From: Flavobacterium franklandianum
GTDB taxonomy: Bacteria > Bacteroidota > Bacteroidia > Flavobacteriales > Flavobacteriaceae
Direction of reading: 5' to 3'
NCBI RefSeq assembly: GCF_007097365.1
Contig: NZ_VJZR01000001.1
Location: 310,001-374,000 of the forward strand
Length of the DNA: 64,000 nucleotides
Every line of letters begins with the position of its first letter. Within the stretch, counting starts at the first letter, position 1. This document shows, piece after piece, positions 25,652 through 33,895 of this stretch. The notes beneath the pieces were generated by a model, which saw nothing but the letters and a program-made list of their open reading frames with translations, made no database searches and was not told where the DNA came from. Made by a program: the position numbers and the translations under genes.

Positions 25652-25656
25652 CTTTG
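25622..25656 (+). repeat. five tandem heptamers spanning purN stop and rnhA start
   Basis: AACTCCC, AACTCCT, AACTTCT, AACTTCT, AACTTTG in perfect 7-base register. The array includes the purN stop (25649-25651) and the TTG start of rnhA (25654-25656). Confidence 0.8.
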
Positions 25657-26124
25657 AATCACGACGTACATATATATACAGATGGCGCTGCTAAAGGAAA
25701 CCCCGGTCGTGGCGGTTATGGCGTTGTGATGGAATTGGTAGGAACGCCGCATAAAAAAGAATTTTACGAAGGTTTTCGTCATACCACTAATAACAGAATG
25801 GAATTATTGGCTGTAATTGTAGGTCTCGAAAAACTAAAAAACCCGAATATGAAAGTTTTAGTAGTTTCAGACTCTAAGTATGTAGTAGATTCTGTTGTGA
25901 AAAAATGGGTTTTAGGTTGGGAGAAAAAAGGTTTTACAGACAGGAAAAATGCTGATTTGTGGAAACGATTCCTAGTTGTTTACAGAAAACACCACGTCGA
26001 TTTCAAATGGATAAAAGGGCATAACAATCATCCTCAAAACGAACGATGCGATGAATTAGCTGTTATGGCTTGTATGCAAAAGGAACTTTCAGTGGACTCT
26101 TTTTACGAAAATACGAGTGGGTAA
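25654..26124 (+). CDS. rnhA: ribonuclease HI
   Basis: A 156-residue enzyme that degrades the RNA strand of RNA-DNA hybrids. It starts with TTG, giving MNHDVHIYTDGAAKGNPGRG; there is no ATG before the conserved fold, so TTG is required. Catalytic residues are Asp in YTDGAAKGNPG, Glu in NNRMELLAVIVGL, Asp in VVSDSKYVVDSV, and the His/Asp region KGHNNHPQNERCDELA. The length is normal. It lies 2 bases after purN and ends 3 bases before the converging oxyR. Confidence 0.95.
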   Translation: MNHDVHIYTDGAAKGNPGRGGYGVVMELVGTPHKKEFYEGFRHTTNNRMELLAVIVGLEKLKNPNMKVLVVSDSKYVVDSVVKKWVLGWEKKGFTDRKNADLWKRFLVVYRKHHVDFKWIKGHNNHPQNERCDELAVMACMQKELSVDSFYENTSG

Positions 26125-26127
26125 TAA

Positions 26128-27066
26128 TTATATTTGCGTAATTGCTAATTCACTTTTTTTGTATTTATTCGAAATTAAATCTTTGTTAATCGTGCTGTGG
26201 ATAATTTGGGCCAAGGCTTCAATTGTCCTAATTTTTGCATATGGACGATAGTAAATAATGCTCATTTCACGAACCGGAATGGGAGCGTTAAAAAAACTGA
26301 CCTGTTTTTTTCTTTCGGGGGAAAGGGTGTTGTAATATAATTCCGGAATCAAGGTTAATCCTCCAAATTCGTCAATCATATTTAATAAAGTGTCAAAAGA
26401 ACTAGCTTCAAGTTTTAAATTTTCAACCATTTGTTCTTTTTTCTTTAAAGAGCACAATTTAATAAATTGTTCTCTAAGACAATGACCTTCTTCCAAAAGC
26501 CAGATTTTATGATTTCTAATTTCATCGGGTAAAATATAATTTTGAACTGGATCGATGTCGCCATACACCATTAAAGTTTCATAAAACAAGACGATATCTT
26601 CAATTCCGGCGTCATTTAAAGGTGTTGCAACAATTCCCATATCGAGTTGCCCTTCTTTCAGCTGCTTTGTAATGGAGAACGTTGTTAGTTCTGAAATTTC
26701 CAGTTTTAAATCAGGATAGTTTTCAAAAATAGGTTTTATGATTTTTGGCAGGAGAGAGTTTGCGATTGTGGGGATGATTCCAATTTTAATTTTTCCTTCA
26801 ATTTTTCCATTATTTTTTTTGGCATTTTCTTTCAAAAGTTGGCTGTGAAGAACGACTTTTTTTGCATTGTCCACAGTTTCCTTTCCAATTTCTGTTGTTT
26901 CGGTTGGATTTTTCTTTCGGTCAAAAATAATTATTTCAAGCTCTTCCTCTAATTTTTTGACCATTGTGCTCAATGTTGCTTGAGTGACATTGCAATACTC
27001 TGCAGCCTTGGTAAAGTTTTTCAATCGATCTACCGCAATTATGTATTCTAATTGTTGGATATTCAT
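26128..27066 (-). CDS. oxyR: LysR-type hydrogen peroxide sensor OxyR
   Basis: A 312-residue redox-sensing regulator. The N-terminal winged helix is MNIQQLEYIIAVDRLKNFTK through TLSTMVKKLEEEL. The C-terminal sensing domain has the diagnostic pair Cys 196 and Cys 205 in EGHCLREQFIKLC, spaced as Cys 199/Cys 208 of E. coli OxyR, which form a disulfide with peroxide. It is divergent from katA with about 100 bases between them, so it very likely controls katA and possibly itself. Confidence 0.93.
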   Translation of the reverse strand: MNIQQLEYIIAVDRLKNFTKAAEYCNVTQATLSTMVKKLEEELEIIIFDRKKNPTETTEIGKETVDNAKKVVLHSQLLKENAKKNNGKIEGKIKIGIIPTIANSLLPKIIKPIFENYPDLKLEISELTTFSITKQLKEGQLDMGIVATPLNDAGIEDIVLFYETLMVYGDIDPVQNYILPDEIRNHKIWLLEEGHCLREQFIKLCSLKKKEQMVENLKLEASSFDTLLNMIDEFGGLTLIPELYYNTLSPERKKQVSFFNAPIPVREMSIIYYRPYAKIRTIEALAQIIHSTINKDLISNKYKKSELAITQI

Positions 27067-27130
27067 GGTTATAGATGTTGTCTATGACAAATATAGAAAA
27101 TTTCAGTTATGTCAATATAGATTTTGTGAA

Positions 27131-27138
27131 TATTTTTG
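27131..27138 (+). promoter_or_regulatory. -7 box of katA in the oxyR-katA divergent region
   Basis: TATTTTTG, about 28 bases before the katA ATG. No strong TTG at -33, as is common for an activator-dependent promoter. OxyR is the likely activator. Confidence 0.45.
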
Positions 27139-27166
27139 CAGCAACAAATAAATAAAAAATAGTTTT

Positions 27167-28690
27167 ATGAAACAAAAAGTACTAGTTTTATCAATAGTAA
27201 TGGCGGTAACCCAGCTAACTTTTGGTCAAACATTAACAACAAATTCCGGAGCTCCGGTAGGTGACAATCAAAATTCAAAAACGATAGGGCAAGATGGACA
27301 AGTCCTTCTTGAAGATATTCATCTGATTGAAAAATTAGCTGCCTTTGACCGGGAACGTATCCCGGAAAGAGTGGTTCATGCTCGTGGAACCGGCGCTTTT
27401 GGAGAATTCGTTGCAGTCGCAGATTTTTCGGATGTTACTATGGCCGATTTCTTAAATAAAGCGGGTAAAAAAACACCATTATTGGTTCGCTTTTCCACCG
27501 TAACGCATCAAGCCGGTTCTCCTGAAACCTATCGTGATCCTCGTGGATTTGCAGTCAAATTTTATACAGAACAAGGAAATTATGATTTAGTAGGAAACAA
27601 TTTGCCTGTTTTCTTTATCCGCGATGCGATGAAGTTCCCGGATATGGTTCATGCATTTAAGCCTTCTCCAATAACAAATGGCGCTTCAGATCCGAATCGG
27701 GTATTTGATTTCTTTTCAAATGTACCAGAATCAACACATATGTTAACTTGGGTATTTTCTGATTATGGAATTCCAGCGAATTTTCGCCAAATGGAAGGCA
27801 ACGGAGTACATGCTTACAAATGGGTAAATGCGAAAGGCGAAGTTACATATGTAAAATACAAATGGGTTCCACAACAGGAAGTTCGTAATTTATCACAAGC
27901 AGAAGCCAATGCAATTCAATCTACACAAATTGAACATGCTACTTTGGATTTGCGTAATGAAATTGAAAAAGGGAATTTTCCAAAATGGGATTTGTATGTT
28001 CAAATGTTGAAAAAAGAAGATTTTATAGCTCTGGATTTTAATGCCGTTGATCCTACTAAAATTTGGCCTGAAAAAATTGCTAAGTTGATCAAAGTGGGAA
28101 CAATGACTTTGAATCAAAATCCGTCCAATTATTTTCAACAAATAGAGCAAGCTGCTTTTTCACCAGTAATTTTGGTTCCAGGAATAGAGCCTTCGGAAGA
28201 TAAATTATTACAAGGGAGATTGTTTTCGTATTCTGATACACAACGCCATCGTTTAGGAGGGAATTTTCAACAAATTCCAGTAAATATGCCTAAAAATGGA
28301 GTGAACACCTACAATGAAAATGGGTATATGTCGTTGCGTCCTCAAACTGGTGATGTAAATTATCAGCCATCAACAAATAAACCTGAAGTAAAAGAGGATA
28401 CAAAATTCAAATATTCGAAATCAGAATTTGTAACCGTTACAACAGCACAGTCAAAAATTTCGAAACCAAATGATTTTGCTCAAGCGGGCGATTTGTACCG
28501 TTCTTTTTCTAAGAAAGATCAAGATGCATTAATATATAATTTATCAGGAGCATTGAAACAGGTGAAAAACAAAGTGATTGTTGCTAAAATGATTGCTCAT
28601 TTTTATCAAGCGGATAGAGAATACGGCATGCGTTTAGCAAAAGAGCTTAATATGGATCGGAAAGAATTAGAGTCTTTAATGATGCAATAA
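27167..28690 (+). CDS. katA: exported monofunctional heme catalase
   Basis: Breaks hydrogen peroxide into water and oxygen. The 507 residues start with a clear signal peptide (MKQKVLVLSIVMAVTQLTFG-Q), so it is probably periplasmic. Catalase signatures are FDRERIPERVVHARGTGAFG with the distal His, VRFSTVTHQAGSPETYRDPR, the distal Asn region, and RLFSYSDTQRHRLGGNFQQ with the heme-ligand Tyr. The size is that of a small-subunit (clade 3-like) catalase. An ankyrin gene follows 61 bases later, beyond a hairpin. The katA-ankyrin pair recalls katB-ankB of Pseudomonas, where the ankyrin protein supports catalase activity. Confidence 0.97.
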   Translation: MKQKVLVLSIVMAVTQLTFGQTLTTNSGAPVGDNQNSKTIGQDGQVLLEDIHLIEKLAAFDRERIPERVVHARGTGAFGEFVAVADFSDVTMADFLNKAGKKTPLLVRFSTVTHQAGSPETYRDPRGFAVKFYTEQGNYDLVGNNLPVFFIRDAMKFPDMVHAFKPSPITNGASDPNRVFDFFSNVPESTHMLTWVFSDYGIPANFRQMEGNGVHAYKWVNAKGEVTYVKYKWVPQQEVRNLSQAEANAIQSTQIEHATLDLRNEIEKGNFPKWDLYVQMLKKEDFIALDFNAVDPTKIWPEKIAKLIKVGTMTLNQNPSNYFQQIEQAAFSPVILVPGIEPSEDKLLQGRLFSYSDTQRHRLGGNFQQIPVNMPKNGVNTYNENGYMSLRPQTGDVNYQPSTNKPEVKEDTKFKYSKSEFVTVTTAQSKISKPNDFAQAGDLYRSFSKKDQDALIYNLSGALKQVKNKVIVAKMIAHFYQADREYGMRLAKELNMDRKELESLMMQ

Positions 28691-28709
28691 CGGTTAGTAA
28701 ACTTAATAT

Positions 28710-28741
28710 AAGGAGCGTTTTTTAGCGCTCCTTTATTTATA
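28710..28741 (+). terminator. terminator or attenuator between katA and the ankyrin gene
   Basis: AAGGAGCG / CGCTCCTT stem with a T-rich loop, followed by TTTATTTATATTTTT. It would reduce read-through from katA to the ankyrin gene. Confidence 0.65.
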
Positions 28742-28751
28742 TTTTTAAAAC

Positions 28752-29267
28752 ATGAAAAAAATAATTTTCACACTATTGATTTTAATTTCTGGTTTTTTGA
28801 ATGCTCAAAACACAGCTGTTTTTGAAGCGGCAAGAACGAATGATTTAAAAACGATTGAAAAGTTTATAAAGGAAGGGAATGATATCAACTTATTAAATTC
28901 CTCCGGTTATAGTTTGCTTATTCTGTCCGTTTACAATAATAATTATGAGGTTGCAGCGTATTTGATTTCGCAAAAAGCAAATTTAGATATTCAGGATTCT
29001 TCCGGTAATTCCGCTTTGATGGGCGCTTGTTTTAAAGGGTATTCTTCCTTAGTAGAATTATTATTAATACACAAAGCAAGTCCAGATTTGGTAAATTATA
29101 ATAAGGCGAATGCTTTATTTTTTGCAGCAACTTTTGGTCAGGTAAAATGTGTTGAAATTTTGTTAAAATATAAAGTTAATACGCACCAAAAGGACATTTT
29201 TGGAAAAACGGCTTTGGACTATGCAGTGAACCAAGAAAATGACGCCATCGTTACCTTGTTGAAATAA
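28752..29267 (+). CDS. exported ankyrin-repeat protein, AnkB-like catalase partner
   Basis: A 171-residue protein with a signal peptide (to about residue 18, SGFLNAQ) and about four ankyrin repeats: NDLKTIEKFIKEGNDINLLN, SGYSLLILSVYNNNYEVAAY, SGNSALMGACFKGYSSLVEL, and the KANALFFAATFGQVKCVEIL repeat with a final TALDYAVNQENDAIV cap. Placed after an exported catalase, it probably acts with it in the periplasm, as AnkB does for KatB in Pseudomonas aeruginosa. That role is inferred from context. It could be expressed by read-through of the intervening hairpin. Confidence 0.85.
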   Translation: MKKIIFTLLILISGFLNAQNTAVFEAARTNDLKTIEKFIKEGNDINLLNSSGYSLLILSVYNNNYEVAAYLISQKANLDIQDSSGNSALMGACFKGYSSLVELLLIHKASPDLVNYNKANALFFAATFGQVKCVEILLKYKVNTHQKDIFGKTALDYAVNQENDAIVTLLK

Positions 29268-29377
29268 AGATATTTTGATTTATCTTTAACATGTGAAAAA
29301 TAAAAACTTTTATTACCAGCGGGTAAATTATTAAAAAGCTACCATTTAAATTGGCAAAACTTTACAATTAAGACCCG

Positions 29378-29408
29378 TTGCAACTCTAAAACTTATAAAC
29401 TATCTTTG
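29378..29408 (+). promoter_or_regulatory. promoter of the PfkB-family kinase gene
   Basis: TTG (29378-29380), 20 bases, TATCTTTG (29401-29408). This is a near-ideal spacing, with the ATG 23 bases after the box. Confidence 0.65.
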
Positions 29409-29431
29409 CCGCTTAATTCGAAACTCACATA

Positions 29432-30355
29432 ATGAATAAATTATTGATTGTTGGAACCGTTGCTTTCGACGCTATTGAAACGCCTTTTGGCAAAACTGAC
29501 AAGATTTTGGGTGGTGCAGCAACTTATATTGGGCTTTCTGCTTCTCATTTTAACCTTGAATCTGCTATTGTTTCTGTTGTTGGCGATGATTTTCCACAAG
29601 AATATTTAGATTTATTGACCGATAGAAACATTGATATTTCTGGTCTTGAAGTGGTCAAAGGTGGAAAAACCTTCTTTTGGAGCGGTTTGTACCACAACGA
29701 TTTGAACTCTAGAGATACATTGGCAACAGAATTAAATGTTTTGGCTGATTTTCAACCAAAAGTTCCTCAGAATTTCAAAACTGCCGATGTCGTGATGTTA
29801 GGAAACTTGCATCCATTAGTACAAAGTAGCGTTTTAGACCAAATGGATGTCAAACCAAAATTAGTAGTTCTTGATACCATGAATTTTTGGATGGATTGTG
29901 CCTTACCAGAATTATTGGAAGTGATAAAACGTATCGATGTTATTACCATCAACGATGAAGAAGCAAGACAATTATCAGGAGAATATTCATTGGTAAAAGC
30001 AGCAGCAAAAATCCATGCAATGGGCCCCGAATTTGTAGTAATCAAAAAAGGAGAACACGGCGCTTTATTGTTTCACAACCACCAAATTTTCTTTGCACCA
30101 GCTTTGCCATTAGAAGAAGTTTTTGATCCAACAGGAGCTGGAGATACTTTTGCAGGAGGTTTTGCAGGATATATTACACAGAGCGAAAACATATCATTCG
30201 AGAATATGAAAAACGCCATAATTTATGGATCTAATCTCGCTTCCTTTTGTGTAGAAAGATTTGGAACCGAAAGAATGGTACATCTAGATAAGGATGAAGT
30301 GATTGCGAGATTACAGCAATTCAAATCTCTAACTCAATTTGATATAGAAATATAA
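29432..30355 (+). CDS. PfkB-family carbohydrate/nucleoside kinase
   Basis: A 307-residue ribokinase-superfamily kinase. The N-terminal sugar-binding glycine motif is KILGGAATYIGLSASHF (about 24-40), and the C-terminal signature is FDPTGAGDTFAGGFAGYIT (about 230-248), with the catalytic Asp and anion hole. The phosphate acceptor (sugar or nucleoside) cannot be assigned. It precedes a long amidophosphoribosyltransferase but is separated from it by a terminator, so they need not be one operon. Confidence 0.88.
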   Translation: MNKLLIVGTVAFDAIETPFGKTDKILGGAATYIGLSASHFNLESAIVSVVGDDFPQEYLDLLTDRNIDISGLEVVKGGKTFFWSGLYHNDLNSRDTLATELNVLADFQPKVPQNFKTADVVMLGNLHPLVQSSVLDQMDVKPKLVVLDTMNFWMDCALPELLEVIKRIDVITINDEEARQLSGEYSLVKAAAKIHAMGPEFVVIKKGEHGALLFHNHQIFFAPALPLEEVFDPTGAGDTFAGGFAGYITQSENISFENMKNAIIYGSNLASFCVERFGTERMVHLDKDEVIARLQQFKSLTQFDIEI

Positions 30356-30362
30356 AAAATTT

Positions 30363-30388
30363 GCCTCGAGATTTCGAGGCTTTTTTTT
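30363..30388 (+). terminator. Rho-independent terminator after the PfkB kinase gene
   Basis: GCCTCG / CGAGGC stem with a 6-base loop and eight T. Confidence 0.75.
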
Positions 30389-30467
30389 ATTAAGAATAAA
30401 CGTAATTTATCAGATTTAAAACTAATAATTTGCGATAAAAAAACTAACTACAAATTACAACAACACG

Positions 30468-32366
30468 ATGAGCGACGCAATTAAACACGAATGTGGCATT
30501 GCCCTTTTAAGATTAAAAAAACCGTTAGAATTCTACAAAGAAAAATACGGAACTGCTTTCTACGGGATAAAAAAAATGTATCTCTTGATGGAAAAGCAGC
30601 ACAATCGGGGTCAAGATGGAGCTGGTTTTGCAAGCATCAAACTAGATGTTGAACCTGGCGAACGATACATAAGTAGAGTACGGTCGAATGATGCGCAACC
30701 TATTCAAGATGTATTTAAACAAATAAATGACAGGATTAACGAAGAATTGGCTGCGAATCCTGAATATGCAGACAATGTAGCTTTACAAAAAAAGCATATT
30801 CCTTACATAGGCGAATTGTTTTTAGGGCACGTTCGTTATGGAACTTTTGGAAAAAACAGCATTGAAAGTGTTCATCCTTTTTTACGTCAAAATAACTGGA
30901 TGCACCGAAATCTAATTTTGGCTGGAAATTTCAATATGACCAATGTTACTGAGCTTTTTCAAAGTCTAATTGAATTGGGACAGCATCCAAAAGAAATGGC
31001 GGATACAGTTACGATAATGGAAAAAATTGGACATTTCTTAGACAATGCTGTAACCGATTTATATCAAGAATGCAAAAATAATGGATTGAACAAAAGAGAA
31101 GCTTCACCTGTTATTGCCGAAAAATTAGATATCGCCAGAATTTTGAAGAGAGCTTCCAAAAATTTAGACGGTGGTTATGCTATGGCAGGACTTTTAGGAC
31201 ACGGTGACGCCTTTGTTTTTAGAGATCCAGCAGGGATTCGTCCAACTTATTTTTATGAAGATGACGAAATTGTAGTTGTTGCTTCTGAAAGACCTGTTAT
31301 TCAAACGGTTTTTAATGTGCCTTTTGAAAAAGTGCAGGAATTACAACCTGGAAACGCTTTAATCATCAAGAAAAATGGAACTGTTACCGAGGAAGAAATT
31401 CTACCACCAACCGTAAAAAAAGCTTGTTCTTTCGAAAGAATTTATTTCTCTCGAGGTAGTGATGCCGAAATATATCAGGAGCGAAAAAACTTGGGGAAAC
31501 TTATTCTTCCAGCAGTTCTCGATGCTATTGATGATGATACAGACAACACCGTTTTTTCGTATATTCCAAATACAGCCGAGACTTCTTTCTACGGAATGGT
31601 CGAAGCTGCTCAGGATTTTTTGAACCAAAGAAAAAATAATTACATCCTAGAAAATAGAAAAAAATTAACCAGAGAAAAACTGGAGGAAATACTAGCTGTA
31701 AAAATTCGTACCGAAAAAGTGGCTATCAAAGATGCCAAACTGAGAACTTTTATCACAGAAGACAGCAGTCGCGATGATTTAGTTGCACACGTTTATGATG
31801 TGACTTATGGTGTAATAAAACCAACAGACAATTTGGTGATTATTGATGATAGCATTGTTCGCGGAACTACGTTAAAAATGAGTATCATCAAAATGATGGA
31901 TCGTTTGAAACCCAAAAGTATTGTTATAGTTTCATCAGCACCACAAATTCGTTATCCGGATTGTTATGGAATTGATATGGCAAAATTAGAAGGATTGGTT
32001 GCTTTTAGAGCGGCGTTAGAGCTTTTAAAAGATAGAAATTTGTATCATATTGTAGATGAGGTTTATGTCAAATGCAAAAAACAGGAAGATTTACATGATA
32101 ATGATGTTGTAAATTTTGTCACCGAAATTTATGCTCCATTCCAACCACAAGAAGTTTCTAATAAAATAGCAGAACTCTTAAGTTCGCCTGAAATCAATGC
32201 CGAAGTTAAAATTATTTTCCAAACCGTTGAAAATTTACATATTGCTTGTCCAAAGAATTTAGGGGACTGGTATTTTACTGGTGATTATCCAACACCTGGA
32301 GGTAATCGTGTTGTAAATAAGGCGTTTATGAATTTTTATGAGGGAAAAGATGCAAGAGCTTATTAA
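30468..32366 (+). CDS. amidophosphoribosyltransferase, long Bacteroidota form
   Basis: A 632-residue glutamine-dependent phosphoribosyltransferase, about 130 residues longer than E. coli PurF (505). The N-terminal glutaminase has the nucleophile Cys at position 9 in KHECGIALLRL, behind a short leader like the PurF propeptide. KQHNRGQDGAGFASI, GHVRYGTFGKNS and AGNFNMTN are class II glutaminase loops. The PRPP-binding motif is LVIIDDSIVRGTTLKM (about 452-467). The extra length lies partly near residues 85-105 and partly at the C-terminus. It may be the PurF of this organism or a paralog with an altered role; only a genome search for a second, shorter purF would tell. Confidence 0.85.
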   Translation: MSDAIKHECGIALLRLKKPLEFYKEKYGTAFYGIKKMYLLMEKQHNRGQDGAGFASIKLDVEPGERYISRVRSNDAQPIQDVFKQINDRINEELAANPEYADNVALQKKHIPYIGELFLGHVRYGTFGKNSIESVHPFLRQNNWMHRNLILAGNFNMTNVTELFQSLIELGQHPKEMADTVTIMEKIGHFLDNAVTDLYQECKNNGLNKREASPVIAEKLDIARILKRASKNLDGGYAMAGLLGHGDAFVFRDPAGIRPTYFYEDDEIVVVASERPVIQTVFNVPFEKVQELQPGNALIIKKNGTVTEEEILPPTVKKACSFERIYFSRGSDAEIYQERKNLGKLILPAVLDAIDDDTDNTVFSYIPNTAETSFYGMVEAAQDFLNQRKNNYILENRKKLTREKLEEILAVKIRTEKVAIKDAKLRTFITEDSSRDDLVAHVYDVTYGVIKPTDNLVIIDDSIVRGTTLKMSIIKMMDRLKPKSIVIVSSAPQIRYPDCYGIDMAKLEGLVAFRAALELLKDRNLYHIVDEVYVKCKKQEDLHDNDVVNFVTEIYAPFQPQEVSNKIAELLSSPEINAEVKIIFQTVENLHIACPKNLGDWYFTGDYPTPGGNRVVNKAFMNFYEGKDARAY

Positions 32367-32495
32367 TAAGTTGATGTTTTAGTATTTCATCGAGTATTTT
32401 AGTATTTCGTCTAAAAAACTTGTGCAAAACAGTATTTCAATATATATTTGTCTCACCATAATATTAGTAGGTTAAGTTTATGGTAGATTTGGGGC

Positions 32496-32525
32496 AAAAA
32501 GGGTGAAAGAAATTTCACCTTTTTT
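32496..32525. terminator. bidirectional terminator between amidophosphoribosyltransferase and nadD
   Basis: AAAAAGGGTGAAA / TTTCACCTTTTTT hairpin with a short loop, between two converging genes, with A and T tracts on either side. The rest of the gap (32367-32495) is AT-rich with a repeated AGTATTT motif and no gene. Confidence 0.65.
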
Positions 32526-32584
32526 ATTGGAATAAAGTCAAGGAAGATTTAGTTTTTTTTGCCTTAAATTTCATTAATACAGCT

Positions 32585-33166
32585 TTACCTCTTGTATAAA
32601 TTATTGTGGTCGATATATTCCCAAACTTTTTCAGGCAAAAGCGGACGAACATTTTTCTTGCTTTTTATGTTTTTTCGAATAAAGGTCGATGAAATTTCTA
32701 CAATGGGAGCATCAATGATATGAATTTTGGGATTGTTTTTATAAATCGAATTTTCTAGTTCCGATGAAATGCGAGGATACACATAGATTTCGTGATTTTG
32801 CAAAATGACCTCGTGATTCTTCCATTTGTGCAACGAATTTAGATTGTCTTCGCCCATAATCAACGAAAACTCATAATTTGGATGTTTGTCCTGCAAATGT
32901 GCCAATGTATTCAAGGTATAATTGGGTTGTGACAACTTGAACTCAATATCCGAAGGTTTGATTTTTGGATACTCTTCGGTGGCCAAAAAGACCAATTGCA
33001 GTCGTTGGTAATCGTCTAATAAAGCTTGCTTGTTTTTCAACGGATTGTGTGGCGTCACGACCATCCAAATTTGATCCAAACCTGAATATTCGGCAAAGTG
33101 GTTGGCAATAATCAAGTGCCCAATATGGATGGGGTTGAATGTTCCGAAATACAATCCTATTTTCAT
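32585..33166 (-). CDS. nadD: nicotinate-nucleotide adenylyltransferase
   Basis: Adenylates nicotinate mononucleotide in NAD synthesis. The 193 residues begin MKIGLYFGTFNPIHIGHLII, which has the nucleotidyltransferase T/HxGH motif; EISSTFIRKNIKSKK is the ISSTxIR motif near the end. The length is normal. It follows gmk by 92 bases in the same direction, a typical yicC-gmk-nadD order in Flavobacteria. A degenerate copy of its last ~35 codons is found at 3177-3285. Confidence 0.97.
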   Translation of the reverse strand: MKIGLYFGTFNPIHIGHLIIANHFAEYSGLDQIWMVVTPHNPLKNKQALLDDYQRLQLVFLATEEYPKIKPSDIEFKLSQPNYTLNTLAHLQDKHPNYEFSLIMGEDNLNSLHKWKNHEVILQNHEIYVYPRISSELENSIYKNNPKIHIIDAPIVEISSTFIRKNIKSKKNVRPLLPEKVWEYIDHNNLYKR

Positions 33167-33178
33167 AGATTTAATTGA

Positions 33179-33212
33179 AAGATTTAAAAATTAAAAGATT
33201 TAAAAATTAATG
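33179..33212. repeat. 16-base direct repeat in the gmk-nadD gap
   Basis: AAAGATTTAAAAATTA occurs twice in tandem. A partly complementary TTAAATCTTTCAATT follows near 33236-33251, so a loose stem-loop could form between gmk and nadD. Confidence 0.5.
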
Positions 33213-33258
33213 TCACTTTTCGTAATTTTTCAATTATTAAATCTTTCAATTCTTCAAT

Positions 33259-33831
33259 TTATTTGTTAACAAAATCCTTTACCAATTGATGGGCTTCTTC
33301 CAACGCAATATCCAAATCGTAGTTTTTGATAATGACGTCAAATTGTGGTGCTGTCGCCAATTCTACGTGGGCTTTGGCTATACGCATATTGATTTTTTCG
33401 TCACTTTCGGTAGAGCGTTCTTTGAGTCTTCTTTTGAGTTCGTCCACACTTGGTGGTTTCACGAAAACGGCCAAAGTTTCTTCTGGAAATTTATGTTTGA
33501 TGCGCAAACCTCCAGCCACGTCAATGTCGAAAATAACGTTTTTTCCTTGAGCCCAAATGCGTTCGACTTCACTTTTCAGAGTGCCGTAAAAATTGTCTCT
33601 ATAAACTTCTTCCCATTCCACGAAATCTTCGTGTTTGATGTGCGTTTTAAAATCTGAAAGTGACATAAAGTAATAATCTTTCCCACTTACTTCTTCGCCA
33701 CGAGCTTCACGCGTTGCTGCCGAAATAGAAAACTCTAAATTCAAGTCTTCTTGCTTTAATAAATGTCTAACGATGGTGGTTTTCCCTGATCCTGATGGTG
33801 CCGAAAAAACTATTAATTTTCCTTTTTTCAT
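33259..33831 (-). CDS. gmk: guanylate kinase
   Basis: Converts GMP and ATP to GDP and ADP. The 190 residues start with the P-loop LIVFSAPSGSGKTTIVRHLL. The GMP-binding region is FSISAATREARGEEVSGKDY, and the lid is RLKERSTESDEKINMRIAKA. The length is normal. It is the middle gene of yicC-gmk-nadD. A near-perfect palindrome lies 15 bases upstream of its start codon. Confidence 0.97.
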   Translation of the reverse strand: MKKGKLIVFSAPSGSGKTTIVRHLLKQEDLNLEFSISAATREARGEEVSGKDYYFMSLSDFKTHIKHEDFVEWEEVYRDNFYGTLKSEVERIWAQGKNVIFDIDVAGGLRIKHKFPEETLAVFVKPPSVDELKRRLKERSTESDEKINMRIAKAHVELATAPQFDVIIKNYDLDIALEEAHQLVKDFVNK

Positions 33832-33845
33832 TTATATTGTTTTTG

Positions 33846-33873
33846 GTAGAGACGCGATTAATCGCGTCTTTAC
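33846..33873. repeat. 28-base palindrome in the yicC-gmk gap
   Basis: GTAGAGACGCGATT / AATCGCGTCTTTAC with one mismatch and no loop. It lies between yicC and gmk and resembles palindromes dispersed in many Bacteroidota genomes. It could fold in the message just ahead of gmk. Confidence 0.7.
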
Positions 33874-33895
33874 GGTATCAATCAATTAATTGTGT

